Origin: Photobacterium swingsii
GTDB lineage: Bacteria > Pseudomonadota > Gammaproteobacteria > Enterobacterales > Vibrionaceae
DNA: 64,000 nt
Assembly: GCF_024346715.1 (NCBI RefSeq)
Contig: NZ_AP024852.1
Span: forward strand, 2,108,001 to 2,172,000
Direction of reading: 5' to 3'
Shown: positions 26,731 to 34,043 of the stretch, piece after piece
Layout: each line of letters opens with the position of its first letter
How positions within the stretch are numbered: position 1 is the stretch's first letter
Program-made: the position numbers and the translations under genes
Notes under the pieces: generated by a model
Told to the model about the DNA's origin: nothing
Seen by the model: only the letters and a program-made list of their open reading frames with translations
Databases searched by the model: none

Positions 26731-27426
26731 TTATTTATTAAATGAAGCCACTTCTTCTGGTGTTAGCTTACGGTATTCGCCAGGTTCAAGATCTTCATCT
26801 AACTCAACAGCACCAATGCGATCTCGGTGCAGAGCTTCTACTTTATTACCAATCGCCGCAAACATACGTTTAACTTGGTGATACTTACCTTCCGTGATAG
26901 TAATGAATGCTTCACGTTCACCAACAATCTCCAGCTTAGCTGGACGTGTTAGATCTTTTTCACCACGTAATTCTACACCGTTTGCAAATAGTTCAATGGC
27001 AGACTCATCCAGCGGATCAGCCACTTCAACATAGTATGTTTTTTCACACACACGGCGCGGGGACGTAATACGATGCGACCATTGGCCATCATCAGTCAAC
27101 AATACAAGACCTGTGGTATCACCGTCTAAGCGACCAGCAACATGCAGTTTCTCAGGGCTTACAATATCTAACAGTACGAACACAGTTGGGTTGTGATCAT
27201 CAACATGTGAACACACAAAACCTTCTGGTTTATTTAGCATGTAGTACTGAGGACCAGTTAATGCCAATGAGCGACCATTAAACTCTACATCGCAATCGTC
27301 GGTAATTTGCATTGAAGCACTTTTCACGACACTGCCGTTCACTTCAATCATTTTATCTCTAAGTAGCTTACCGGCTTCTCGACGAGTGATGCCTAATGTC
27401 GTACCAAGAAATTTATCCAGCCTCAT
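26731..27426 (-). CDS. rsuA: 16S rRNA pseudouridine(516) synthase
   Basis: Converts U516 of 16S rRNA to pseudouridine. The 231 residues match E. coli RsuA. An N-terminal S4 RNA-binding domain (RLDKFLGTTLGITRREAGKL) precedes the catalytic domain, which has the GRLDGDTTGLVLLT motif with the presumed catalytic Asp101, and the C-terminal KYHQVKRMFAAIGN segment. The usual residue after GRLD is Ile; here it is Gly. Neighbours bcr-like, radD and rplY keep the enterobacterial order. Confidence 0.96.
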   Translation of the reverse strand: MRLDKFLGTTLGITRREAGKLLRDKMIEVNGSVVKSASMQITDDCDVEFNGRSLALTGPQYYMLNKPEGFVCSHVDDHNPTVFVLLDIVSPEKLHVAGRLDGDTTGLVLLTDDGQWSHRITSPRRVCEKTYYVEVADPLDESAIELFANGVELRGEKDLTRPAKLEIVGEREAFITITEGKYHQVKRMFAAIGNKVEALHRDRIGAVELDEDLEPGEYRKLTPEEVASFNK

Positions 27427-27560
27427 TGGTGGCTCCGCGTATTACAAAAATGGGCTGCCATTATAGAAAGCTGGACTATAACTTGCATTAAAAAATTATC
27501 GATATTGGCATCTGTTTCAGTGTGAACTCACTCGATATACGCTAAGTTTGATATAAGCAA

Positions 27561-27604
27561 GAATGTTCTTAGCTTTGATATACACATCAAAAAATAGAAC
27601 ATTC
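27561..27604. repeat. nested inverted repeat upstream of the GNAT gene
   Basis: Outer arms GAATGTTCT (27561-27569) and AGAACATTC (27596-27604) enclose inner arms TTTGAT (27574-27579) and ATCAAA (27586-27591), with a 4-base gap on both sides. The symmetry suggests a hairpin or a tandem operator for a dimeric regulator. It sits 90 bases before the GNAT start, in the divergent region with rsuA. Confidence 0.6.
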
Positions 27605-27693
27605 CTGACATTTGTTGGTCATAAAAGAGTAACCTTTAAACTAATAAATCGCGTATAACTACAAGCAGAACGCCTAACAATGAAGGTCAGACT

Positions 27694-28188
27694 ATGAACA
27701 TCTCTCTTGTTGCGCCAAACACGTCATCTATTGATAAGCTACTGAATTTAGTAGAAGAACTGTTTGATTATGAAGCTTTACCTCAAAAAGTAGAGCAAAC
27801 TCAACAAGCTATACAGCAGCTAATTACCACACCTGAACTCGGTCAAGCTTGGTTTATTGAAGCCGACGAAGCTGGTGAAAAAATGCTGGTCGGTCATATC
27901 ATTATTAGTTACAGCTTTAGCCTAGAGCATGGCGGACGAGTTGGCTTAATCGATCAGTTTTATTTGAAGCCAGAATGGCGTCAGCAAGGAATTGGTACAC
28001 AGTTACTTCCTCAAATAGAGCAACACCTTTCACAAACTGGTGTAAAAGCCCTATCGTTAGAAGTAAATATCGGCAACGCTGGTGCACGTACCTTCTATGA
28101 AAAGCAAGGATTTATCCCGCGTCGTCAATTTTGCATGATGACAAAGTCAATCAAGCAAGAAGAAGTATCTTTGCATATTGCATCGTAA
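27694..28188 (+). CDS. GNAT family N-acetyltransferase
   Basis: A 164-residue acetyl-CoA-dependent acetyltransferase. The fold signature is present: beta4 LIDQFYLKPEWR, the pyrophosphate-binding loop RQQGIGTQLL (motif A, Q/RxxGxG/A) and the C-terminal NAGARTFYEKQGF segment. The acceptor is unknown; it could be a small amine, an antibiotic-like compound or a protein. AAGG lies eight bases before ATG 27694. It is between rsuA and radD, where E. coli has no such gene. Confidence 0.93.
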   Translation: MNISLVAPNTSSIDKLLNLVEELFDYEALPQKVEQTQQAIQQLITTPELGQAWFIEADEAGEKMLVGHIIISYSFSLEHGGRVGLIDQFYLKPEWRQQGIGTQLLPQIEQHLSQTGVKALSLEVNIGNAGARTFYEKQGFIPRRQFCMMTKSIKQEEVSLHIAS

Positions 28189-28269
28189 ATCATATCAGGT
28201 TCACTGTTCATCTATACAGTGAACCTATGCTACACTCGCTGCGTTTCTTCCTACTGGCAGCCATTCCAC

Positions 28270-30015
28270 ATGTACACCCTTCGTCCCTACCAACAAGACA
28301 GTGTTAAAGCGACCATTCATTACTTTCGTAAACACTCAACACCCGCAGTGCTTACTTTGCCCACTGGTGCGGGTAAAAGCCTTGTAGTAGCTGAACTTGC
28401 ACGTATCGCTCGTGGACGGGTACTTGTACTAACGCACGTTAAAGAGCTGGTAGAGCAAAACCATGCGAAATATGAAAGCTATGGGCTAAAAGCTTCTATC
28501 TTCTCTGCTGGGCTAGGACGAAAAGAAACCGACCAACAAGTTGTCTTCGCCTCCGTTCAGTCAATGGCAAACAGTTTAGATGCCTTTAAAAATGAATTTT
28601 CTTTACTCGTCATCGATGAATGTCATCGTGTGCCTGAAGATGAAAACAGCGCATACCGAAAAGCCATTAGCCATCTTCAAAACATTAATCCTGGAATTAA
28701 GATCCTTGGTTTAACAGCGACACCTTATCGACTCGGCATGGGCTGGATTTACAAATACCACACCCGTGGTCAAGTCCGTACCGAGCAAGATCGCTTCTTC
28801 CGTGACTGTATCTTTGAGTTGCCTATTCGGTACTTACTCGATGAAGGTTTCTTAACCGAACCTAAAATGATGGATATGGCAGTCATGGGTTATGATTTTT
28901 CTAGCCTAACACCTTCCGCTAATGGCCATTACAAAGAAGCCGACCTCGATAGCGTTATTGAGAAATCAGCACGTGCAACTCCGATGATCATAGAGCAAGT
29001 TATTGACTACGCCAAAGATCGTCGCGGTGTCATGATCTTCGCATCAACCGTTAACCACGCCAAAGAGATCATGGGCTATCTGGCCAATGAAAACGCGGCA
29101 CTGGTTGTGGGTGATACTCCCATCGAAGAACGTGACCGTATTATCACGGCTTTTAAGCAGCAAGAAATAAAATACTTGGTGAATGTATCTGTATTGACTA
29201 CGGGATTTGATGCGCCACACGTCGACTTAATCGCTATTTTGCGGCCAACCGAATCAATCAGCCTATATCAACAAATTGTCGGACGAGGCCTTCGTTTATT
29301 TGAGGGGAAAAAGGAATGCCTTGTTTTAGAATACGCAGGTAATTGCTACGATTTGTTCCAACCTGATGTCGGTGACCCCAAACCAAACAGTGATAGCGAA
29401 GTCATCATGGTTCCCTGCCCTGCCTGCGGCTTTAAAAATAGCTTCTGGGGCAAGCTCGACCCAGCAGGTTTCTTGATTGAGCATTATGGCCGTCGCTGCC
29501 AGGGGTATTTTGAAGATGACGAAACGGGCGAACGCGAAGAATGTGGTTACCGCTTCCGTGCCAAATACTGTGAAGAATGTGGTGCAGATAATGACATTGC
29601 TGCACGACGTTGCAACCTTTGTGATGCGGTTATGGTTGATCCCGATAAAAAACTGCGTGATGCATTAAAACTCAAAGATGCCATGATCATGAAATGCCAT
29701 GATTTACGCTTAGAGGCAGGAAAAAATAAGTTCGGCAAACCCCAGCTTAAAGTTATTTACATTGGCGATGAAGGATCTGAGATCAGTGAAATTTGGACAC
29801 TTTCAAATAAAGGCCAAAAAGAAACTTTTTTGAAGAAATTCATTAACCCACATTTAGTCGATAGGCACCGTCCTTTTACTGACACAGCACCAACAAAAGT
29901 TGCGAGTAATGAACACAGACTGCGCCCACCAGAGATCATTATCGCTCGTAAGAGCGGCCGTTTTTGGGCAATCCGCGATAAGCTATTTGATGTAGACCAA
30001 TATAATAAAGATTAA
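28270..30015 (+). CDS. radD: DEAD-box-like helicase/ATPase RadD
   Basis: A superfamily 2 ATPase (YejH) involved in recombination-dependent and crossover repair in E. coli, where it stimulates RecA-mediated strand exchange. The 581 residues match the family (586). Motif I LPTGAGKS, motif II DECH, motif III LTATPYRLG and motif VI QQIVGRGLR are present. The C-terminal zinc-binding part has paired Cys motifs (PCPACGF, YCEECGA, RRCNLCDA). I chose ATG 28270 (MYTLRPYQQDSV), which aligns with E. coli RadD; the extra 17 upstream codons in frame are rejected. Gene order rsuA-radD-rplY is conserved. Confidence 0.95.
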   Translation: MYTLRPYQQDSVKATIHYFRKHSTPAVLTLPTGAGKSLVVAELARIARGRVLVLTHVKELVEQNHAKYESYGLKASIFSAGLGRKETDQQVVFASVQSMANSLDAFKNEFSLLVIDECHRVPEDENSAYRKAISHLQNINPGIKILGLTATPYRLGMGWIYKYHTRGQVRTEQDRFFRDCIFELPIRYLLDEGFLTEPKMMDMAVMGYDFSSLTPSANGHYKEADLDSVIEKSARATPMIIEQVIDYAKDRRGVMIFASTVNHAKEIMGYLANENAALVVGDTPIEERDRIITAFKQQEIKYLVNVSVLTTGFDAPHVDLIAILRPTESISLYQQIVGRGLRLFEGKKECLVLEYAGNCYDLFQPDVGDPKPNSDSEVIMVPCPACGFKNSFWGKLDPAGFLIEHYGRRCQGYFEDDETGEREECGYRFRAKYCEECGADNDIAARRCNLCDAVMVDPDKKLRDALKLKDAMIMKCHDLRLEAGKNKFGKPQLKVIYIGDEGSEISEIWTLSNKGQKETFLKKFINPHLVDRHRPFTDTAPTKVASNEHRLRPPEIIIARKSGRFWAIRDKLFDVDQYNKD

Positions 30016-30068
30016 CCCACGACGCTAACCAATACGTCCTAACATTACCGAATAGAAATAGCCCATAA

Positions 30069-30098
30069 AAAAACCGCACTCTTGTGCGGTTTAATTTT
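30069..30098. terminator. bidirectional terminator between radD and the haem receptor gene
   Basis: The stem AAACCGCAC (30071-30079) / GTGCGGTTT (30084-30092) has T-rich flanks on both strands. Confidence 0.85.
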
Positions 30099-30123
30099 AT
30101 CACTATAAATAACTCAAACTTAC

Positions 30124-32277
30124 TTAGAAAGCGTAATCCAGGTTCACACCCCAGTTACGGCCTGGTTGCGTACGGCGATCAATACCTTTACTTGATTCAG
30201 TAATGCCATTCAGATCTTGGTATAACCAGTATTTCTCATCAAACGCGTTAAACAAACCTGCGCGTAACGTCAGATCCTGTGTTGGACGGTAGTAAGCCGT
30301 TAGGTCAACCACAGTGTAGCTTGGTGCTTCGATGTTAGCTTCAGCACCGTTTGATGGTTTTTCCCAATCATCACCTTTCTTAGACGCTACAGCAGTAATA
30401 CTCATTACACTGCCCCATTTCTCACTTGGTGCATCATAGCCCAATCCAAGAACAGCCGTTAGTGGTGCCACTGTTTCAATGGCTTCACCAGTCTCTTTAT
30501 TTTCACCCTTAGCGTACGCTAGAGATAGACGAGAGTATGTCCCCATAGGTGCGCCAAGTGCTTCATCTAGGTATAAGTTACCTTTGAACTCAGCGCCATA
30601 GATTTTCGCTTTACCGATGTTTTTCTTGGTATACACATCTTTGTTATCAACGTTTTTACCTACATAGTCTTCAGCAATAAAGTTTTTGTAGTCGTTGTAG
30701 AAACCAACTAACTCTAAATCACCTAGCTGATTATTTGCTCGTAGGCCTAACTCGTAAGACTGACTTTCTTCTGGCTTAAGATTTGGATTTGGAAGATACA
30801 CCGCCCCCATGCCATAGAAGTAATACAGATCTTGCAGCGTTGGAGCTTTAAAGCCTTGGCTAAACTGAGCGAAAGTACTCACATTTTGGTTAAAGTGGTA
30901 CACAGCACCTAGCTTACCAGTAAACGCACTACTCTTATGATCAGGGTATTTAGTGGTATCAATAGGCTTAGATTCAAACGAGTCATAACGCACACCAGCT
31001 GTTACAACAAAAGCATCGTCAAACATGAAGGCCTGATCTTGTAAGAAGATCCCCCATTGCGTTGAATCAGCTTCTGGAATTTCTGCACCTTTCTCGTTCG
31101 GAACACCAGTGTCTAAGTTGGTATCTGTATAGTTAAGAACGAAGTTCTCTTTAGACCCTGTTAGACCATAGATAAGTTGATGACGACTAGATGCAAACGC
31201 TAACTCTTTATCAAACTGAGCATCAAGTTGGTAGCTATTATTCACACCATTACGGTTTCGGTTACGCAACCCCTTCGCATCTGTATGATCTTGAGTATCG
31301 TGATCACTTTTAATTTTTTGCCAATTTGCTTGCCACTTCAACGTATCGAATGCCACGTTATCTGCCAGCCACTCGTGTTCTAGGCCAAGTCGAATACGGT
31401 AATCATCGTCAACACCATAGTTATTGGTGTATTTATAGCCCGGCATCATTTCATAGCCTTCTTTACTCAGAAGACGACCCTCAGCTTGACGAGTGAAATA
31501 CTCTCCCGTAACACCAACGCGGTTGGTGTCATTCACTTGATAGAATGCTTTCGCTAATACATTATCTTGACGGTAACTATATGGGTCTGCTTGGCCACGA
31601 TCTGGACCGTTAATGTCCGCACCATCTTTGTGTACTTTTGTCTCGTTACCATCAACATGCGTATAAATAAGCAGGGTCTCAAGATCACCAGTACGATTTG
31701 CTAACGTCAATGTTTGCTTGAATGATTCAGCTGCGCTTTGGTAGCCCGTTTTGAACCCTACATGCGTATCATCACCCGCTTCTAACAAATCTTCAGGATT
31801 CTTTGTGCGTAGCATTACCGCACCGCCTAGCGCATCACTGCCGTACAAGGTAGAAGAAGGGCCTTTATTAATTTCAATTGCGGTCAATGTATCGACTTCA
31901 TACATATTCTGGTTAAAGCGCATTTCAGCAGAGCCAGGATTATAAGAAACAGGCTGTTTGACACCATCAACCATGACCTTCACACGGCTTTCATCCATAC
32001 CGCGGATATTAAAGCCGTTTAAACCAAAGCGGCCGCCACCGTTAACGCTTACGCCCGGTTCATATTTAACAGCATCACGTATATCACTTGCTAAGTTTTC
32101 AGACATACTTTCATCTGTCACTTTGGCAATACTATTTGGTACGTTTTTGATGCTCTCTTCAGAACGAGTGCCCGATACAACAACCTCATCGAATACTGAT
32201 ACTGCCTCTTCAGCATGAAGGATCGGTGATACAGCTAATAGAATTGAACTCGCCACGAGCGTTAACTTGTATTTCAT
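30124..32277 (-). CDS. TonB-dependent haem/haemoglobin receptor (HutA-like)
   Basis: A 717-residue outer-membrane receptor with a 22-residue signal peptide (ending PILHA), a TonB-box-like EVVVSGTR segment, a plug domain (about 40-160, with GFNIRGMDESRVKVMVDG) and a 22-strand barrel ending in the aromatic residue of LDYAF. Haem-receptor hallmarks are seen: FKAPTLQDLYYF (FRAP-box-like) and PNPNLKPE (NPNL box). It would import haem with TonB-ExbBD energy. A Fur box lies about 70 bases upstream, so iron repression is expected. No tonB, exbB or hutBCD genes are in the window. Confidence 0.92.
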   Translation of the reverse strand: MKYKLTLVASSILLAVSPILHAEEAVSVFDEVVVSGTRSEESIKNVPNSIAKVTDESMSENLASDIRDAVKYEPGVSVNGGGRFGLNGFNIRGMDESRVKVMVDGVKQPVSYNPGSAEMRFNQNMYEVDTLTAIEINKGPSSTLYGSDALGGAVMLRTKNPEDLLEAGDDTHVGFKTGYQSAAESFKQTLTLANRTGDLETLLIYTHVDGNETKVHKDGADINGPDRGQADPYSYRQDNVLAKAFYQVNDTNRVGVTGEYFTRQAEGRLLSKEGYEMMPGYKYTNNYGVDDDYRIRLGLEHEWLADNVAFDTLKWQANWQKIKSDHDTQDHTDAKGLRNRNRNGVNNSYQLDAQFDKELAFASSRHQLIYGLTGSKENFVLNYTDTNLDTGVPNEKGAEIPEADSTQWGIFLQDQAFMFDDAFVVTAGVRYDSFESKPIDTTKYPDHKSSAFTGKLGAVYHFNQNVSTFAQFSQGFKAPTLQDLYYFYGMGAVYLPNPNLKPEESQSYELGLRANNQLGDLELVGFYNDYKNFIAEDYVGKNVDNKDVYTKKNIGKAKIYGAEFKGNLYLDEALGAPMGTYSRLSLAYAKGENKETGEAIETVAPLTAVLGLGYDAPSEKWGSVMSITAVASKKGDDWEKPSNGAEANIEAPSYTVVDLTAYYRPTQDLTLRAGLFNAFDEKYWLYQDLNGITESSKGIDRRTQPGRNWGVNLDYAF

Positions 32278-32343
32278 ATATCCTGCTTAATAATATTATT
32301 ATCAATTTGCATTTCGTTGCTGAGAATTATTACAAATACAAAC

Positions 32344-32362
32344 GATAATTACTATCATTAGC
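32344..32362. promoter_or_regulatory. Fur box upstream of the haem receptor
   Basis: The sequence GATAATTACTATCATTAGC matches the 19-base Fur consensus GATAATGATAATCATTATC at most positions, with a hexamer-repeat layout. It lies 67 bases before the receptor start, in an AT-rich promoter region. Confidence 0.75.
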
Positions 32363-32715
32363 AATATGATCAAGATCCCACTTTTGAGTTTTTCTTATGA
32401 TAAACAACCATTTATAAAAGCACTTTTTTGCACCTTACTCACCTTTACGTCATTTAAAGCCCTTTAATACCGAGTTCAGCTCTAAATCCGCACCATTTTT
32501 AGTCTTTTAAGCCATCTCAAATCATAAAAACGTATTTACCGACAATATAGATAATGTTTGCCTGATCAATTTGAGTTTTTTGCTTCAATATCAACCAACT
32601 CACCCGTGTAGAATTAAAATAACCCTCCATATTCGTGCTCAAAGCTAATAAAGTAGGAATTACCTTGCGTTATCATTAAGGCAACGTTAGAATTCTCGCT
32701 CGTTTTTAACGACAT

Positions 32716-32736
32716 TGAGCAAGGTCGCATTGCTCA
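32716..32736 (+). ncRNA. leader hairpin upstream of rplY (possible L25 autoregulatory element)
   Basis: A perfect stem TGAGCAA (32716-32722) / TTGCTCA (32730-32736) has a 7-base loop GGTCGCA and ends 27 bases before the rplY start codon. An upstream CGTT...AACG hairpin and a GCTC (32696-32699) able to pair with the GAGC of the stem could give alternative folds. Ribosomal-protein leaders of this kind often mimic the rRNA site of the protein; that role is inferred here. Confidence 0.4.
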
Positions 32737-32763
32737 GTGAATTTTTATTAAAGAGTATTTAAA

Positions 32764-33042
32764 ATGAAATTTGAAGCAGTTGTACGTACTGATCTAGGTA
32801 AAGGTGCGAGCCGCCGTCTACGTCACGCAGAAAAGTTCCCAGCTATCGTTTACGGTGGTGAAGCAGCGCCTATCGCTATCGAACTTTTACACAGCGATGT
32901 GATCAACCAAATGGATAAGCCTGCGTTTTACGAAGAGATCACTCTAGTAATCGAAGGTCAAGAAGTTAAGGTTAAGCCGCAAGACATCCAACGTCACGCG
33001 TTCAAGCCAAAAGTTGAGCACATGGACTTCAAACGCATCTAA
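32764..33042 (+). CDS. rplY: 50S ribosomal protein L25 (5S rRNA-binding)
   Basis: The 92-residue short-form L25, comparable to the 94-residue E. coli protein, binds loop E of 5S rRNA in the central protuberance. The segments [21 protein letters not shown] (split by the conserved arginine pair), IVYGG and [19 protein letters not shown] match the family. The ATG is preceded by AAAGAG. It has its own terminator and a long leader with a hairpin. Confidence 0.97.
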   Translation: MKFEAVVRTDLGKGASRRLRHAEKFPAIVYGGEAAPIAIELLHSDVINQMDKPAFYEEITLVIEGQEVKVKPQDIQRHAFKPKVEHMDFKRI

Positions 33043-33066
33043 TTTTGCGTGTTCATTGTTAATTTT

Positions 33067-33092
33067 AAAGCGCCTTCATGGCGCTTTTTTTA
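33067..33092 (+). terminator. terminator of rplY
   Basis: The stem AAAGCGCC (33067-33074) / GGCGCTTT (33080-33087) is followed by a T run. Confidence 0.92.
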
Positions 33093-33109
33093 TACCTAAC
33101 AACAACACC

Positions 33110-33376
33110 TTAAAACAAACCTTGCTGCGGATTCTCCTCCGTTTCCTCCAATTTGGCTTGCTGAACTTTTTGTGCCCTTATCATTCGTATATAACGCTGG
33201 CGGCACAAACGTAAAGTGTTTCTTTGCTCAGTGGCATTCATGGTTTGCCAATTAAAGCGCTCATCCCTGCTGCGCATACAACCTCGACAATAACCACCGT
33301 CATTCACTTGGCATATACCAACGCACGGGCTTGGGATAGAGAAAAACTCTAATTGTTCCACCATCACCTCCCCCAT
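33110..33376 (-). CDS. DUF1289 family small cysteine protein
   Basis: An 88-residue protein with the DUF1289 pattern SPCVGICQVNDGGYCRGCMRSRDE: four cysteines in a CxxxC...CxxC arrangement, likely a small metal (Zn or Fe-S) site. The WQTMNATEQRNTLRLCRQR segment that follows is also typical. Function unknown. The first ATG is 33376, but a strong GGGGAGG overlaps codons 2-4, so the real start is probably the ATG at 33364 or the adjacent GTG at 33361. It is convergent with rplY. Confidence 0.85.
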   Translation of the reverse strand: MGEVMVEQLEFFSIPSPCVGICQVNDGGYCRGCMRSRDERFNWQTMNATEQRNTLRLCRQRYIRMIRAQKVQQAKLEETEENPQQGLF

Positions 33377-33568
33377 TAATTTCTATGCTATTTTATTGAA
33401 TATAGTCAATAATTGCGCATTTGGCTGCCTATAAGTTCATACTATTCGTAATAAAATTAAGGCTAATTTTGCCTATTTACTTGATGATGTTCACATTTTG
33501 GTATAGCGTTGGATGAGGAACTATAAAATATAGATGCATAGCTATGTAGCTACTCGCAGGAGGGAACC

Positions 33569-33880
33569 ATGGATTTTTTTGTACCATCAGCTGAAACCCG
33601 CTCTCAAGCAGAATCAGTTTTCACTTCTATCGGCAATCATGTTTCAGCGCCATCTCAAGAAAAGCGCATTCATAAAATTGAATGGAAACATGAAGGTGAT
33701 ACATGTCAGTGTGAGGTTGGCAAACCGCTTCCAACGATTTTCCGTAATGATGAAACCGTACTTGCCATTTTCGATTGTGGTGATGTATTAAAAATTTGCA
33801 CCCCAAATCGTGGGGCGATCAAATTTGACCCAATTCATGCCAATAAGAGTGACATTGTTTCTATTGCTTACTTTGATTAA
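33569..33880 (+). CDS. unknown 103-residue protein
   Basis: A soluble acidic-to-neutral protein beginning MDFFVPSAETRSQAESVFTS, with a repeated aromatic/acid pattern later (VLAIFDCGDVLKICTP) and three cysteines. A consensus ribosome site AGGAGGGA lies just before ATG 33569, so expression is likely. I do not recognise the family. A longer +1-frame shadow at 33534-33791 is rejected because it lacks such a site. Its genomic neighbours (DUF1289 gene, a palindromic repeat and polB) do not suggest a role. Confidence 0.7.
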   Translation: MDFFVPSAETRSQAESVFTSIGNHVSAPSQEKRIHKIEWKHEGDTCQCEVGKPLPTIFRNDETVLAIFDCGDVLKICTPNRGAIKFDPIHANKSDIVSIAYFD

Positions 33881-33894
33881 GCATAGGAACTGAT

Positions 33895-33967
33895 TAATAC
33901 CAATTTGATTGAACCTATGTCCAGTCCAATACATTGTAGACATAAACACTTAGTCAGATTGGTATTA
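33895..33967. repeat. 73-bp palindromic repeat element (MITE-like)
   Basis: The ends TAATACCAATTTGA and the complement TAATACCAATCTGA form imperfect 14-base terminal inverted repeats around a 45-base centre. Sequences starting TAATACCAAT recur as dispersed palindromic elements in Vibrionaceae and Shewanella genomes (from memory). It sits between the 33569 gene and polB with no target duplication evident, and may also act as a transcript end. Confidence 0.5.
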
Positions 33968-34043
33968 CCTCCACCCACTATTACTGCTTATTGATGCCTT
34001 TCTACTTACCCTTGTCAATTCACTGTTTAACAGCAGTAAAAAA

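Larger units (their letters stand above)
32278..32763. other. intergenic region between haem receptor and rplY
   Basis: Holds the Fur box (32344-32362) and receptor promoter on one side and a long rplY leader on the other, with a hairpin at 32716-32736. No coding frame is supported. Confidence 0.6.

Noticed and set aside
33534-33791. 85-codon frame overlapping the 33569 gene
   Set aside because: The alternative frame at 33569 has a consensus ribosome site directly before its ATG; this frame has none.
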